From assembly GCA_025361185.1 (NCBI GenBank), contig JANYAR010000060.1, positions 1-45,077 of the forward strand: DNA of 45,077 nt, given 5' to 3'. Below the pieces are notes generated by a model. The model did no database searches. It worked only from the letters and a program-made list of their open reading frames with translations, and had not been told where the DNA came from. This DNA comes from Alphaproteobacteria bacterium (GTDB lineage: Bacteria; Pseudomonadota; Alphaproteobacteria; Micropepsales; Micropepsaceae). A program made the translations under genes and the position numbers. Each line of letters opens with the position of its first letter. Within the stretch, counting starts at the first letter, position 1. Shown here in pieces: positions 15,335-24,139 of the stretch.

Positions 15335-16711
15335 ATGCATCCAAGCCTTGCAGCCAGCGCCCGGAGCGCCATCCCCGTCCACGCCATCCTGGCCAAGGAC
15401 GCCAAGGCATGGCTGGCCAGGCAGAAGCGTTCGGGATTGGTGACAGCGTCCGGCTTTGCCGGGGCGGCAGGGGCGTTGGCCGCGTTGCCCGATGCCAAAG
15501 GCGGCATCGCTGCCTGGGTCTTGGGGCTGGGCGAATCCAAAGACGCGTTTGCGCTGGCGGCGGCGGCTGAAAAATTGCCCCCAGGCACCTACCGGTTGGG
15601 CGAGGTGCCGGAATTTTGCGCCGGCACCCATGCCGCGCTGGCCTGGCTGATGGGCGGCTACGGCTTTCACCGTTACAAGAAGAAAAATGTGCGCAGCACC
15701 AGGCTGGTGACACCGCCCGGTGTGGACGGCGAGGAAATTACGCGCATCGCGGAAAATCTTTTTCTGGCCCGCGATCTGGTCAATACGCCCGCCAATGACA
15801 TGGGGCCCGCCGAACTGGAAGCCGCCGTGCGTGCGCTGGCCAAAAGGCACGGTGCGAAAGTCTCGGTGGTGATGGGCGCGGCGCTGACGAAGAATTATCC
15901 CCTGGTCGCGGCGGTGGGGGCAGGATCGCCGCGCAATCCCCGCCTGATCGAACTGAACTGGGCCCCTGCCGGTAAAAAAACCGCGCCTTTGGTCACGCTG
16001 GTGGGCAAGGGTGTCTGTTTTGATTCCGGCGGCCTCGACCTCAAGCCCTCGGCTGCGATGCTGACCATGAAGAAGGACATGGGCGGGGCCGCCTGTGTGC
16101 TGGCGGTGGCGGGCATGGCGATGGGCGCCAAACTCAATCTGCGTTTGCGCGTGCTGATACCCGCGGTGGAAAATTCGGTGTCGGGCAGGGCGATGCGGCC
16201 CGGCGATGTCTTTACCAGCCGCAAGGGCTTGACCGTGGAAATCGGCAATACCGACGCCGAAGGCCGCTTGGTTCTGGCTGACGCCCTGGCCGATGCCGAT
16301 GCGCAGGAACCGGACTTGCTGATCGATGTCGCCACCCTGACCGGCGCCGCGCGCGTGGCGACCGGCATGGAGCTGCCGCCTTTTTTCACCGATGACGCCA
16401 AGCTGGCCGATGACCTGATGCGCGTTGGCGCGGCGGCGCAGGATCCGCTCTGGCGGCTGCCGCTTTGGCGCGGCTATGAAGACACGCTGACCAGCCGGGT
16501 GGCGGACCTCAACAACAATCCCAGCTACAATTTCGCCGGCGCCATTACCGCCGCGCTGTTTCTGGGCCGGTTTGTCGCCAAGACCAAAAGCTGGGCGCAT
16601 CTGGATATTCCCGCCTGGATCGACCGCGCCAAACCGGGCCGTCCCATCGGCGGCGAAGCCAATGGCGCGCGCGCGATCTATGCGCTGCTGAGGGAGCGCT
16701 ATGGCCGATAA
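15335..16711 (+). CDS. M17 family leucyl aminopeptidase
   Basis: A 458-residue zinc/manganese aminopeptidase removing N-terminal residues from peptides in the cytosol. The C-terminal catalytic domain has the family residues: Lys and Asp in VGKGVCFDSGGLDLKPS, the metal-binding KKDMGGAACV segment, and the signature NTDAEGRLVLADAL with the active-site Arg. The N-terminal domain is shorter and divergent, as in the PepA-like alphaproteobacterial branch. It overlaps the NlpC/P60 gene by 11 bases, and this pair recurs in alphaproteobacteria, suggesting peptide recycling from the cell wall. Confidence 0.93.
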   Translation: MHPSLAASARSAIPVHAILAKDAKAWLARQKRSGLVTASGFAGAAGALAALPDAKGGIAAWVLGLGESKDAFALAAAAEKLPPGTYRLGEVPEFCAGTHAALAWLMGGYGFHRYKKKNVRSTRLVTPPGVDGEEITRIAENLFLARDLVNTPANDMGPAELEAAVRALAKRHGAKVSVVMGAALTKNYPLVAAVGAGSPRNPRLIELNWAPAGKKTAPLVTLVGKGVCFDSGGLDLKPSAAMLTMKKDMGGAACVLAVAGMAMGAKLNLRLRVLIPAVENSVSGRAMRPGDVFTSRKGLTVEIGNTDAEGRLVLADALADADAQEPDLLIDVATLTGAARVATGMELPPFFTDDAKLADDLMRVGAAAQDPLWRLPLWRGYEDTLTSRVADLNNNPSYNFAGAITAALFLGRFVAKTKSWAHLDIPAWIDRAKPGRPIGGEANGARAIYALLRERYGR

Positions 16712-17522
16712 GAGGGTTACCCCGGCACGGCCCGATCTGGCGGCGGCGTATTTGAAAGGCGCGGTGGATGCACCGCGCTTTGCCGATGGCGAAAAATTTT
16801 CGGTCGGCGTGGGCCGCGCCGCCCTGCGCGTGCGCCCGGCTGAGGATGCGGCGCAGGGCAGTGAACTTCTTTTCGGCGAAGCATTCACGGTTTATGATTG
16901 CGCCCATGGCTGGGCCTGGGGCCAGGCGGCCAATGATCTGTATGTCGGCTATCTGCGCCAGGACGCTTTGACCAAAGTCTTCACGGCAGATGCCCGCGTG
17001 ACCGCCCTGATGGCGCCGGTCTTTTCGGCAGCCGATCTCAAGACGCCGGTGCGCGATCTGTTGCCGCTCAACGCCGCCGTGCCCGTCTTGGCGCGTCAGG
17101 GCGACTATGTGCAGATCGGTGATGGTAGATATTTGCATCACCGCCATCTGGAGCCATCGGCGCAGAAGGATTTGGTTGCCGTAGCCGAACGTTTTCTGGG
17201 TGCGCCCTATGTGTGGGGCGGCAAGACCGCGGCAGGCCTGGATTGTTCCGGCCTGATCCAGACGGCACTGCAGGCGGTGGGAAAGGCCGCGCCGCGCGAC
17301 ACCGACATGATGGAGAAGGCGCTGGGCGATGCCGTGTCTCTATCGGGCGTAAAGCGTGGTGATCTGGTGTTCTGGAAGGGCCATATGGGTGTGATGCTGG
17401 ATGAGGCCCGGCTGTTGCATGCCAACGCTTTTCATATGGTCGTGGCGGTCGAGCCCTTGGCCGAAGCCATCACGCGTATCGAGAAGAGCGCCGGGCCGGT
17501 CACGTCCATCAAGCGGCTGTGA
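16701..17522 (+). CDS. NlpC/P60 family cell-wall peptidase with SH3b domains
   Basis: A 273-residue protein. SH3b-like segments occupy about 35-150 (ALRVRPAEDA, then GWAWGQAANDLYVGYLRQDAL). The C-terminal NlpC/P60 domain has the Cys in AGLDCSGLIQTAL, GDLVFWKGHMGVMLD with the catalytic His, and HANAFHMVV. Known family activity: cleaving gamma-D-glutamyl-diamino acid bonds in peptidoglycan stem peptides. No signal peptide is seen, so it may act on recycled muropeptides in the cytosol together with the overlapping aminopeptidase. Confidence 0.9.
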   Translation: MADKRVTPARPDLAAAYLKGAVDAPRFADGEKFSVGVGRAALRVRPAEDAAQGSELLFGEAFTVYDCAHGWAWGQAANDLYVGYLRQDALTKVFTADARVTALMAPVFSAADLKTPVRDLLPLNAAVPVLARQGDYVQIGDGRYLHHRHLEPSAQKDLVAVAERFLGAPYVWGGKTAAGLDCSGLIQTALQAVGKAAPRDTDMMEKALGDAVSLSGVKRGDLVFWKGHMGVMLDEARLLHANAFHMVVAVEPLAEAITRIEKSAGPVTSIKRL

Positions 17523-17531
17523 ACATACGCG

Positions 17532-18476
17532 CTAATAGCCGCGATTGAGATCCACGACATTCAGGAACGGTGCGCCGCTTTGCGCGCGGGTCACGCAGTC
17601 CACCACAAAGGCGGACGCGTTACGCGGATCGGTGATGCCGGCGATATGCGGCGTCACCGTCACCTTGGGATGGCTCCACAGCACATTATCGGGCGGCAGG
17701 GGCTCGGTCTGAAAGACATCCAAGACGGCGCCCGCCAGATGATCGCTGTCCAGCGCCGCCAGCAGATCCTGTTCATTGCAATGGCCGCCGCGCCCGACAT
17801 TCATCACCCAGGCGCCTTGCGGCAAACCGGCAAACAGCTTGGCGTTCAGGATGCCTTCGGTCTCCGGCGTCAGCGGCAGCATGCAGACCATGATATCGCA
17901 TTGGGCAAGGAAGCTCGGCAGCTCCTGCGGGCCTGCGAAACTGGTCACGCCCGCAACAGTCTTTCGCGTGCGGCTCCAGCCGAAAACCTGGAAGTCGAAC
18001 ATCAACAGCCGCTCCGCTGTTACCGCGCCGATATCGCCCATGCCCAGAATGCCGATGCGCAACTCGCGGCTGGGCCGCGTCAACATGCGCTGGCGCCAGA
18101 TATGTTCTTTCTGCGCGGCGTCAAAGGCGCGCTGATGGCGATGGATGATCAGGCAATGCATGGTGACGTATTGCGCCATCTCGCGCTGCAACGTTTCGTC
18201 CACGAAACGCACCACCGGCAGATGGCGGGGAAATTCTGGATCGCGCAGGAATCCGTCCACGCCCGCGCCCAGTGAAAAGATCGCCTTCAGGCGCGGCAGA
18301 CCCTTGAGAAATCCGTGCGGTGGGCGGAAGCCGACGAAATAGTCGATCTGCTGTGGCGCATAGTGGTCTTTGCCGTGCAGAAAACTGTTGAAGGCCGCAT
18401 GGCCGAACAGCGCCTTGCTCAGCGCATCCCATCCCGGCGGCAACAGAAACAGGACATTGGGCTTGCCCCCTGTCAC
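17532..18476 (-). CDS. NAD(P)-dependent 2-hydroxyacid dehydrogenase (GhrA-like)
   Basis: A 314-residue D-2-hydroxyacid dehydrogenase, most like glyoxylate/hydroxypyruvate reductase A. The dinucleotide-binding motif GILGMGDIGAVTAERL is followed by WSRTRKT (basic residues after the second strand, favouring NADPH), then MVCMLPLTPETEGILN, VMNVGRGGHCNEQDLLAAL and the DVFQTEPLP...WSHPKVTVTPHIAG active-site region. The start is a GTG at 18476. It converges with the NlpC/P60 gene (10-base gap). Confidence 0.88.
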   Translation of the reverse strand: MTGGKPNVLFLLPPGWDALSKALFGHAAFNSFLHGKDHYAPQQIDYFVGFRPPHGFLKGLPRLKAIFSLGAGVDGFLRDPEFPRHLPVVRFVDETLQREMAQYVTMHCLIIHRHQRAFDAAQKEHIWRQRMLTRPSRELRIGILGMGDIGAVTAERLLMFDFQVFGWSRTRKTVAGVTSFAGPQELPSFLAQCDIMVCMLPLTPETEGILNAKLFAGLPQGAWVMNVGRGGHCNEQDLLAALDSDHLAGAVLDVFQTEPLPPDNVLWSHPKVTVTPHIAGITDPRNASAFVVDCVTRAQSGAPFLNVVDLNRGY

Positions 18477-18482
18477 GATCCG

Positions 18483-18511
18483 CTAGTGTCCTGACTCCAC
18501 CGCGACACTAG
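18483..18511. repeat. Inverted repeat between cytochrome c and dehydrogenase genes
   Basis: Perfect 8-bp arms CTAGTGTC/GACACTAG at 18483-18490 and 18504-18511, overlapping the stop codon of the cytochrome c gene. There is no T-run, so it is not a standard terminator. Confidence 0.6.
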
Positions 18512-19143
18512 TTGGCCTTGGGCGCCGCAGGTATGGGTGCGCCACCCTTGGGGGACGCAACCGCCGGAGCAGCAGCCGGTGCCGCAGCCTTGGGAGCAGG
18601 TGCGGGCATCGCAGCGGGCGCATCCGCGTTGGACCGCAGATAGGCGATCAGGTTGATGCGATCCTTCTCGCTGCGCAGGCCCGCGAAGCTCATCTTGGTG
18701 CCCGTGATATAGGCGCCCGGTGCCTTGATGAACTTGAACAGCTCGTCATAGGTCCAGTTGCCCCCCTTGCCCTTCATGGCGCCCGAATAGGCGAAGCCCG
18801 CAACCGAGGCACGGGGGCGTTCGACCACGGCAAACAGATTGGGACCGATCTTGTTGGGGCCGCCCTTGCTCAGGTCGTGGCACTGTTCGCACTTGGTGGA
18901 GACCGTCTTGCCGCCCGCGACATCGGCGCTCGCCAGTACCGTGCCCCAGTCGGGCATGGCTTCTTCGACAGGTGCGGTGGCGCCGCCGCTGCCGGCGGTT
19001 TCGGCCACGCCTTCCACGACATAGCCGGGCTTTGCGGGGGTTTCCGGCTCATAGATCTTTTCGGCCACCAGGCGGATAACGAAGATGAAGATCGCCGTGC
19101 CCAGGACCGCGCCGATGATTTTGTTCCACTCGAAAGAATCCAT
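18508..19143 (-). CDS. Membrane-anchored class I cytochrome c
   Basis: A 211-residue cytochrome. An N-terminal membrane anchor (about 9-28; KIIGAVLGTAIFIFVIRLVAE) precedes a class I c domain with the heme motif CEQCH at about residue 85, KIGPNLFAV, and the axial-ligand Met in GTKMSFAGL. The final 40 residues are an Ala/Pro/Lys tail. The arrangement is that of CycM-type membrane cytochromes c that pass electrons from the bc1 complex to terminal oxidases. GGGGAG stands before the ATG at 19143; in-frame Met codons further upstream lie in low-complexity sequence and are rejected. Confidence 0.9.
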   Translation of the reverse strand: MDSFEWNKIIGAVLGTAIFIFVIRLVAEKIYEPETPAKPGYVVEGVAETAGSGGATAPVEEAMPDWGTVLASADVAGGKTVSTKCEQCHDLSKGGPNKIGPNLFAVVERPRASVAGFAYSGAMKGKGGNWTYDELFKFIKAPGAYITGTKMSFAGLRSEKDRINLIAYLRSNADAPAAMPAPAPKAAAPAAAPAVASPKGGAPIPAAPKAN

Positions 19144-19409
19144 GGCACTCCCCGAAGCCGGGCCAAAGCCGGGCCAAAGCCGGGCAAAGCCCCCGGCGAA
19201 ATACGGGGCGACATTACCCGCCGCTGCCCCCGCGTCATTGCGGCGAAGCGTCGCATAAATTTGAGGCCCCGTCGTGGGTTGGCGGAAAAATAGCACCCCG
19301 AAAGACCGGTCCTTGCAGGCCCATTCGCCAGCCCAGGACAAGAGGGACGAATACTGGCTTTAGCGGAAATCCCAGCCTACACACTGGCGGTCCAAGGAAG
19401 CTGCCCAAG

Positions 19410-20138
19410 ATGAACCCCATTCTGCTCATTCCGGCGCGCATGGCCTCGACCCGGCTTCCCGGCAAGCCACTGGCCGATATTGGCGGGGTGCCCATGATCG
19501 TGCGGGTTTGGGCCCGCGCCGTGGCCGCCGGACTGGGACCGGTGGTGGTGGCGGCAGCCGAACCTTCGATCGTGGCGGCGGTGGAAAAGGCCGGCGGACG
19601 TGCGGTTTTGACCGACCCCGAAGTGGCTTCCGGCTCGGACCGTATCTGGGAAGCCCTGAAGCTGGCGGACCCTGCGGGCGCCCATGATGTGGTGGTGAAC
19701 CTGCAGGGCGATCTGCCGGCGCTGGATCCCGACCAGTTGAAGATCGTGGTGGCATGCCTGGCCCAATCGGGCGCCGATATCGCCACCCTGGCGGCGCCCA
19801 TCGACAATCAGGCCGACGAACACAATCCCGCGGTGGTCAAGGCGGTTGTGGCTTGGGATGCCGACGAAAGGCAGGGCCGGGCCCTGTATTTCACGCGGAC
19901 GCGGGCGCCCGCCGGCGACGGCGTGCTCTACCATCATGTCGGTCTTTATGCCTATCGCCGCGAAGCCCTGGAAAGTTTTGTCGCTTTGCCGCCTTCGGCC
20001 CTGGAACAGCGCGAAAAGCTGGAGCAATTGCGGGCACTGGAAGCGGGCATGAGCATTGCGGTGGCGCGTGTGGACGCCCCGCCCTTGTCTGTCGATACTC
20101 AAGCCGATTTGGAAAAAGCCCGGATGCTCTTGTCGTGA
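19410..20138 (+). CDS. kdsB: 3-deoxy-manno-octulosonate cytidylyltransferase
   Basis: A 242-residue cytosolic enzyme that makes CMP-KDO for lipopolysaccharide. Seen: LIPARMASTRLPGKPLADIGG at residues 5-25 (nucleotide-binding signature), VVVAAAEPSIVAAV, LTDPEVASGSDRIWEAL, VVNLQGDLPALDP (metal-binding Asp region), and YHHVGLYAYRREAL. Length is normal. Its TGA overlaps the prephenate dehydratase ATG (TGATG). Confidence 0.96.
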   Translation: MNPILLIPARMASTRLPGKPLADIGGVPMIVRVWARAVAAGLGPVVVAAAEPSIVAAVEKAGGRAVLTDPEVASGSDRIWEALKLADPAGAHDVVVNLQGDLPALDPDQLKIVVACLAQSGADIATLAAPIDNQADEHNPAVVKAVVAWDADERQGRALYFTRTRAPAGDGVLYHHVGLYAYRREALESFVALPPSALEQREKLEQLRALEAGMSIAVARVDAPPLSVDTQADLEKARMLLS

Positions 20139-20992
20139 TGAAAGCTATTGAGCAAGCCAAACGTGTCGCCTTTCAGGGCGAGCCGGGCGCCTATGCCAAT
20201 CTGGCGGCCCGCCAAGGGGTTCCGCATGCCACTGCGATTCCCAAACCCAGCTTTGAAGATGCCATCGAGGCGGCGAAGACCGGCGACACCGACCTGGTCA
20301 TCATTCCGGTGGAGAATTCTCTGATCGGCCGCATCGCCGACATCCATCATCTGCTGCCCGATTCCGGGCTGCATATCGTGGGCGAGCATTTCCTGCCCAT
20401 CCGCCATCAGTTGCTGGGATTGAAGGACGCCACGCTGGACGACATCAAAAGCGTCTACAGCCAGGCACCGGCGCTGGCCCAATGCCGCACGATTTTGCGG
20501 GAGCGCAAGCTGGCGGTCCACAACTGGTACGACACGGCGGGCGCGGCCAAGCATGTCGCTGAACTGGGCGATAGAAGCGCGGCGGCGATTGCCTCGAGCC
20601 TGGCGGCGGAATTCTACGGCCTGAAGATTCTCAAAGCCGATATCGAGGACGAACATCATAACGCCACGCGCTTCCTGATCATGTCGCGCGACGATGAGCG
20701 CGCGCCCAACCAGGGCAAGGTGGTGACCAGCCTGATCTTCCAGGTGAAGAATGTTCCCGCCGCGCTCTATAAGGCGCTGGGGGCGTTCGCGACCAATGGC
20801 GTCAACATCACCAAGCTGGAAAGCTATCAGCTGGGCGGTTCCTTCAACGCCAGCCGGTTCTATGCCGACATTCAGGGCCATCCCGAACAACCCAACGTCG
20901 CCCATGCACTGGAGGAGTTGGCATTCCACACCGCCAGCCACACGGTCATGGGTGTGTATCCGGCTCACCCATTCAGAGAAGACATGCCCTAG
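20138..20992 (+). CDS. pheA: Prephenate dehydratase (monofunctional, with ACT domain)
   Basis: A 284-residue enzyme of phenylalanine synthesis, converting prephenate to phenylpyruvate. The N-terminal PDT domain has FQGEPGAYANLAA, VIIPVENSLIGRIADIHHLL, and the catalytic TRF motif in HHNATRFLIM. The C-terminal ACT domain (from about 200) starts SLIFQVKNVPAALYKALGAF and has KLESYQLGGSF where enterobacterial PheA has ESRP, a difference common in alphaproteobacteria. There is no chorismate mutase domain. The coupling with kdsB is also seen in other alphaproteobacteria. Confidence 0.95.
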   Translation: MKAIEQAKRVAFQGEPGAYANLAARQGVPHATAIPKPSFEDAIEAAKTGDTDLVIIPVENSLIGRIADIHHLLPDSGLHIVGEHFLPIRHQLLGLKDATLDDIKSVYSQAPALAQCRTILRERKLAVHNWYDTAGAAKHVAELGDRSAAAIASSLAAEFYGLKILKADIEDEHHNATRFLIMSRDDERAPNQGKVVTSLIFQVKNVPAALYKALGAFATNGVNITKLESYQLGGSFNASRFYADIQGHPEQPNVAHALEELAFHTASHTVMGVYPAHPFREDMP

Positions 20993-21188
20993 CGGGCGAT
21001 GAAGATGGAATGTTTGCCATGAACCATTTCCCTGACAGCATAGTGAAGGTCACTGATATCAAGCCTTGTGGCGAGAACAAGGTATGCATCACCATGGAAC
21101 TGTGGTGGATGTGCATCGCCTGGCCGAGGTGAGCAGCTCCCTGCTGCATGCCGCCGCCAAGGGCGTGTCAAACAAAAAGAAGAAGTAG
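20993..21188. other. Short intergenic stretch with overlapping micro-ORFs, none convincing
   Basis: Three short frames compete: plus 21019-21132 (37 codons, MNHFPDSIVKVTDIKPCG...), plus 21084-21188 (34 codons, ending in a run of Lys), and minus 20989-21171. The two plus frames overlap around 21084-21132 and could be one short protein broken by a frameshift. I recognise none of them. Base composition is lower in GC than in the flanking genes. Confidence 0.25.
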
Positions 21189-22058
21189 CTAACCTAGCGC
21201 CCAGTCGCGGATCAGATAATGGGCGATGGCGATGGTGGCGGGGAGCTTCATGTCATCTTCGATTTTGTTTGCCAGCCGCGCCCGCACTTCGTCCTTGGTC
21301 AGCCAGCGCGCCGCTTCGATCTCGTGGCCATCGATCTTGAAATCGCGCGCCTGCGCCTCTGCGTAACAGCCCAACATCAGCGATGACGGAAACGGCCAGG
21401 GCTGGCTGGCGTGATAGCTGACCGCGCCGGCCTTGAGGCTGACTTCTTCCCACAGCTCGCGGCGTACTGCTTCCTCCATGCTTTCGCCTGGTTCGATAAA
21501 GCCGGCAAAGGCGGAATGGAGCAGGGCCGGAAAGCGCGGGCTGCGTCCGACCAGACACGCGTCCCCGAGAATCGGCAACATGATCACCACTGGATCGGTG
21601 CGGGGAAAATGTTCCGCGCCGCAGGCTGGACACAGGCGGCGATAGCCACCATCGGTAACATCGGTGGCATGGCCGCAATTGGGGCAGAAGCCATGACGCT
21701 TGTGCCAGTCCAGCAGGGCCTTGGCCTGTCCGGCGATGGCCGTGTCGCGCGCGGGCAGAACAAAGGCGCTGGCGCGCATGTCCTGGAATGCGCCCTCGCC
21801 CAGCGCAGGTTCGGTTTCGCCTGCCAGATCGACGGCGAACAAGGGTTGGATAAAATCCAGCCCCAGAAAGACACAGGTCCGCCCCCGCCACTCTTCGCGC
21901 CAGGGCAGCAAGGCGGCGCGGTCTTGGGAAACAAGCGGCCGGTTCTGCCAGAAGGGCAGAAACAGGCCCGCCACCGCCTGCGCTGCCAGCCAGGCGGCAT
22001 CGCCGCGCCGGTCGCTGGCACGGTCCAGGGGGCTGCCGGAAAAGGGGATGGGCGCCAT
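21189..22058 (-). CDS. nudC: NADH pyrophosphatase (Nudix, NudC family)
   Basis: A 289-residue enzyme hydrolysing NADH/NAD+ (and NAD caps on RNA in characterised members). A zinc ribbon is present (Cys125, Cys128, Cys143, Cys146), followed by the Nudix domain with GFIEPGESMEEAVRRELWEE (from residue 186) and the NudC-specific SQPWPFPSSLM signature. The Nudix box Gly after the EE pair is Ser (EEVSL rather than EExG), a modest deviation; the metal-binding Glu residues are kept. The start at 22058 gives the normal N-terminal domain; the open frame continues upstream into the SRP-like RNA region but that part is not protein-like. Confidence 0.9.
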   Translation of the reverse strand: MAPIPFSGSPLDRASDRRGDAAWLAAQAVAGLFLPFWQNRPLVSQDRAALLPWREEWRGRTCVFLGLDFIQPLFAVDLAGETEPALGEGAFQDMRASAFVLPARDTAIAGQAKALLDWHKRHGFCPNCGHATDVTDGGYRRLCPACGAEHFPRTDPVVIMLPILGDACLVGRSPRFPALLHSAFAGFIEPGESMEEAVRRELWEEVSLKAGAVSYHASQPWPFPSSLMLGCYAEAQARDFKIDGHEIEAARWLTKDEVRARLANKIEDDMKLPATIAIAHYLIRDWALG

Positions 22059-22091
22059 GCCCAACGACTCGCATTTTTCCGCCGGAAATCC

Positions 22092-22250
22092 TATATCCCC
22101 GCTCGGAAGTTCGCTTGGACGGTCAATCGCCGGCCGGCGATTGACCTCGACCAACCCGGTCAGGTCGGGAACGGTGAGCGCGAAAAACAAAAGTCCGACA
22201 GGGCTTTTGACGCGCGAACGCCGTAACGAGCCGACTCGCAATTCGCATCC
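22092..22250 (+). other. Enlarged SRP-RNA-like second copy (pseudogene or derived RNA)
   Basis: This stretch repeats the landmarks of the SRP RNA that follows: TATATCCCC (22092-22100, again at 22259-22267), a 23-base block with the GGTCAGG motif and the same unusual GTCGGGAAC apex (22151-22173, identical to 22298-22320), and GCCGTAACGA (22220-22229, again at 22326-22335). Two differences stand out. A perfect 26-bp palindrome (22121-22146) replaces about 11 bases of the 5' arm, and 46 bases containing a hairpin (stem CAAAAGTCC/GGGCTTTTG) replace the AAGCA of the Ffh-binding loop. The Ffh site is therefore disrupted. The outer helix pairs less well than in the intact copy. Confidence 0.55.
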
Positions 22251-22261
22251 CAAAAGCTTAT

Positions 22262-22363
22262 ATCCCCGTCCGGAAGTCGGTGCGGACGGGCCGCTCGCCA
22301 ACCCGGTCAGGTCGGGAACGAAGCAGCCGTAACGAATCCGGCCCGGGTCGTGCCGGCTTCCAC
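22262..22363 (+). ncRNA. ffs: Signal recognition particle RNA (4.5S-type)
   Basis: The core GGTCAGG...GGAA...GAAGCAGCC of bacterial SRP RNA is present at 22305-22328, followed by the GTAACGA segment typical of alphaproteobacteria. The outer helix pairs 22272-22281 (GGAAGTCGGT) with 22352-22361 (GCCGGCTTCC), all positions pairing with two G-T pairs. At the apex the usual C-GGAA-G closing pair is flipped to G-GGAA-C, a compensatory change that keeps the GGAA tetraloop. It lies just upstream of dnaX, its usual neighbour in this class. Ends are estimates. Confidence 0.88.
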
Positions 22364-22450
22364 CTTACCCACAGCACATTCGCTGCCGCAGGCCGATTTT
22401 TGATGGTCGCTCCGGCTCGCGCCGACGCTCCGCCTTGCTATAGTCCGCCC

Positions 22451-24139
22451 ATGGCCAAATCCACCCAGCCCTACCGCGTCCTGGCGCGCAAATACCGCCC
22501 CAGTGATTTTACCGGCCTGATCGGGCAGGAGGCGCTGGTGCGCACCCTGTCCAACGCCTTTGCGATCCGGCGCATCGCCCATGCCTTCATGCTGACGGGC
22601 GTGCGCGGGGTGGGCAAGACCACCACGGCGCGCATCATCGCCCGCGCGCTGAATTGCATTGGACCGGATGGCAAACGGACCGAACCGACCATCCAGCCTT
22701 GCGGTGTGTGCGAGCCCTGCACTTCGATTTCGGAATCGCGCAATGTCGATGTCCAGGAAATGGATGCCGCATCGCGCACCGGCATCGACGACATTCGCGA
22801 GATCATCGAAGGGGTGCGCTATGCGCCGGTGGCGGCGCGCTACAAGGTCTATATCATCGACGAAGTACACATGCTGTCCAAGCAGGCCTTCAACGGCCTG
22901 CTCAAGACCTTGGAAGAACCGCCGCCGCATGTGAAGTTCGTTTTCGCCACCACCGAGATCCGCAAGGTGCCGGTGACGGTCCTGTCGCGCTGCCAGCGCT
23001 TCGATCTGCGCCGCATCGACAGCGCCGAACTGGCCGCTTATCTGGCGACGCTCGCGCAAAAGGAAAAGGTGGCGATCGAGGAAGGCGCCTTGGCGTTGAT
23101 CGCCCGCGCCGCCGAAGGCTCGGCCCGCGATTCGTTGTCTTTGCTCGATCAGGCCATCGCGCATGGTGAGGGCGAGATGATCACCGCCGACACGGTGCGC
23201 CAGATGCTGGGCCTGGCCGACCGCGGCCGGGTGCTGGATATTTTCGAAAAGCTGATGGGCGGGAAAATCGCCGAAGCCTTGAACGACCTGACCGGTCTGT
23301 ATGACGCCGGCGCCGATCCACTGGCGGTGATGCAGGATCTTCTGGAAACCACGCATTTTCTGACCCGGGTGAAGGTCGCGCCCGCGGCGCAAGGCTTTTT
23401 CGACGGCGGTTCGGGCGAAGCCAAGCGTGCCGCCGAACTGGCCGCCAAGCTGTCGGTGGCCTCGCTCACCCGCGCCTGGCAGATTCTGCTCAAGGGCCTG
23501 TTCGAGGTGCGCGACGCCACGCGCCCGATTTCGGCCTGCGAGATGGCGCTGATCCGGCTGGCCTATGCTGCCGAACTGCCGCCCACTGACAAGCTGGTGA
23601 AGGATCTGCTGGAGGGCGGATCAATTCCCGCACCGCGTACAGCGCCCGCGCCCGGCGGGGCGCCGGGCTCGCGGGCGCCGGGGGGCTCCATGTCGGCAGC
23701 AACGCGACTGTCGCCACAGCCTGTTCCGGAAGGCGCTCCCACCGCCTCCTTCCGCACGCTGGAAGATATTGTTGCGATTTGCGAGCCGCGCTCGGAATTG
23801 CGCGTCAATCTGGAGCACAATGTCCATCTGGTGCATCTGGAAGCGGGCCGCATCGAGATCCGGCCCAATGCGCGCGCGCCGCGCACCCTGGCCAATGATT
23901 TGCAGCAGAAATTGCGCAGCGCCACCGGCGAACGCTGGACGGTTTCCATCGCCAGCCAGGGCGGCGCGCCGACCTTGGCGGAACAGAAACAGGCGGCCAA
24001 GACGGCGCGCTTCGAGGCCGTGGCGCAGGAGCCGATGGTGCGCGCCGTGTTGGACCGGTTTCCCGGCGCGGAAATCGTGGCGGTGCGCGATTCTGTTTCC
24101 GACGATATCGCGCCCGCGATGCCGGATACCGACACCTGA
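22451..24139 (+). CDS. dnaX: DNA polymerase III subunit gamma/tau
   Basis: A 562-residue clamp-loader ATPase. The start is [17 protein letters not shown]. Motifs: Walker A in [13 protein letters not shown] at about 48, four zinc-binding Cys (CIGPDG..., CGVCEPC) at about 68-90, Walker B and sensor in [25 protein letters not shown], and the sensor Arg in [12 protein letters not shown]. The C-terminal tau-like part (about 400-562) includes a Gly/Pro/Ala linker then a polymerase-binding type domain. Its TGA overlaps the recR ATG. No obvious slippery heptamer for a gamma-form frameshift was seen. Confidence 0.95.
   Translation: MAKSTQPYRVLARKYRPSDFTGLIGQEALVRTLSNAFAIRRIAHAFMLTGVRGVGKTTTARIIARALNCIGPDGKRTEPTIQPCGVCEPCTSISESRNVDVQEMDAASRTGIDDIREIIEGVRYAPVAARYKVYIIDEVHMLSKQAFNGLLKTLEEPPPHVKFVFATTEIRKVPVTVLSRCQRFDLRRIDSAELAAYLATLAQKEKVAIEEGALALIARAAEGSARDSLSLLDQAIAHGEGEMITADTVRQMLGLADRGRVLDIFEKLMGGKIAEALNDLTGLYDAGADPLAVMQDLLETTHFLTRVKVAPAAQGFFDGGSGEAKRAAELAAKLSVASLTRAWQILLKGLFEVRDATRPISACEMALIRLAYAAELPPTDKLVKDLLEGGSIPAPRTAPAPGGAPGSRAPGGSMSAATRLSPQPVPEGAPTASFRTLEDIVAICEPRSELRVNLEHNVHLVHLEAGRIEIRPNARAPRTLANDLQQKLRSATGERWTVSIASQGGAPTLAEQKQAAKTARFEAVAQEPMVRAVLDRFPGAEIVAVRDSVSDDIAPAMPDTDT

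Noticed and set aside
15269..16888. 539-codon minus-strand open frame opposite the aminopeptidase
   Set aside because: Shadow frame; the plus strand carries the M17 signature.
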